From: Mycobacterium sp.
GTDB lineage: Bacteria; Actinomycetota; Actinomycetes; Mycobacteriales; Mycobacteriaceae
Assembly: GCA_011620645.1 (NCBI GenBank)
Contig: WOYS01000082.1
Coordinates: 98,641 to 131,808, forward strand
Direction of reading: 5' to 3'
DNA: 33,168 nucleotides
Shown here: positions 32,689-33,168 of the stretch, piece by piece
Layout of the letters: every line of letters begins with the position of its first letter
Position numbering within the stretch: the stretch's first letter is position 1
The notes under the pieces: model-generated
Told to the model about the DNA's origin: nothing
Databases searched by the model: none
What the model saw: the letters and a program-made list of their open reading frames with translations, nothing else
Made by a program: the position numbers and the translations under genes

Positions 32689-33135
32689 GTGGGAGACGTT
32701 TCCGACAGTGCGTGGCAGCCGACGGTGCCAGCGTTGCTGCAAATGGTGGCGGCCAGCGGCGGGCCCCGGCTGCGCGCCGCGTTCGCCGCCGCCGGACTGG
32801 ACGGCATACGCCCCGCCCAAGCGGTAGCCCTGGTCCCGTTGGTCGGTGGCGCGCTGCATGCCTCGGCCCTCGCCGATCGACTCGGTGTGACCCGGCAGGC
32901 CGTCGCCCAGGCCGTCGGTGCATTGGAACGGCATGGGTACGTCAGCCGATCCCGCGATGAGGTCGATGCTCGCACTCTGCTCATCGAGTTGACGCCTCGC
33001 GGCCGCGAAGCCCTGCATGTGATGCGGGCCAACGCTCAAGCGATCGAACAGGATTGGCGACAAGCGCTGGGGTCCGCCCGTTTCGATGACCTTCGAAACA
33101 CGCTAGAAATCCTGCTTAGTGGTCTCGCTCGTTAG
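32689..33135 (+). CDS. MarR-family transcriptional regulator
   Basis: 148-aa winged-helix regulator. The recognition region is LHASALADRLGVTRQAVAQA, followed by LERHGYVSRSRDEVDARTLL (wing, with the DxR signature of MarR proteins) and TPRGREAL. Flanking helices provide dimerisation. The start is uncertain: GTG 32689 gives the usual length, TTG 32686 and GTG 32662 are in frame. It probably represses itself and the divergent lipoprotein esterase through the palindrome at 32641-32659, and responds to a small phenolic or acidic ligand. Confidence 0.88.
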   Translation: MGDVSDSAWQPTVPALLQMVAASGGPRLRAAFAAAGLDGIRPAQAVALVPLVGGALHASALADRLGVTRQAVAQAVGALERHGYVSRSRDEVDARTLLIELTPRGREALHVMRANAQAIEQDWRQALGSARFDDLRNTLEILLSGLAR

Positions 33136-33168
33136 TTCGTCGGGGGTGGTAGCCAGGCGGTGGGATCG

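Overview
The window is high-GC DNA with actinobacterial gene style: GTG and TTG starts, 1-4 base stop/start overlaps, and families typical of mycobacteria. Several genes are close relatives, recalled from memory, of M. tuberculosis DosR (dormancy) regulon members: a pfkB kinase, an OtsB1-type fusion enzyme, tandem universal stress proteins and an Rv2030c-type phosphoribosyltransferase/erythromycin-esterase fusion. A Mycobacterium, probably a non-tuberculous species, is the best fit.

Region 1 (1-12380) is a catabolic cluster for a hydrophobic acyl substrate. On the plus strand are a 5'-truncated cytochrome P450, its ferredoxin and an aldehyde dehydrogenase. On the minus strand is an overlapping unit: a decayed acyl-CoA dehydrogenase, a thiolase-like lipid-transfer protein without the thiolase cysteine, a DUF35 zinc-ribbon/OB partner, a shortened MaoC-like protein and an enoyl-CoA hydratase. 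Divergent from it are three acyl-CoA dehydrogenases and a PaaG-like isomerase/hydratase, followed by a GntR/FadR-type regulator. The likely logic is P450 hydroxylation, oxidation to acid, CoA-level dehydrogenation and hydration, then retro-aldol cleavage by the Ltp-DUF35 pair. The substrate is unknown.

Region 2 (12407-29275) is a dormancy-type energy block. A universal stress protein converges on a 1335-residue OtsB1-type enzyme (HAD phosphatase/mutase + trehalose-phosphatase + GH65) co-transcribed with pfkB. Two DosR-like palindromes lie between pfkB and a divergent run: PEP synthase, a small unknown protein, acetyl-CoA synthetase, E1-alpha, E1-beta and E2 of a 2-oxoacid dehydrogenase, a lone acyl carrier protein and a second universal stress protein. 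The run ends against the convergent Rv2030c-like gene. This looks like a hypoxia-induced module acting on pyruvate, PEP, acetate and acetyl-CoA, and is the strongest candidate for a little-described system here.

Region 3 (29276-33168) is accessory: a small three-helix-bundle protein, a minus-strand pair of unknown small ORFs, a DUF1778/GNAT toxin-antitoxin pair with palindromic operators, an LpqC-like lipoprotein esterase and a divergent MarR regulator sharing a perfect 8+3+8 palindrome. Short tandem duplications (16-21 bp, 2-3 copies) occur at four separate places and have altered at least two proteins. No rRNA, tRNA, CRISPR or intact insertion sequence was seen.
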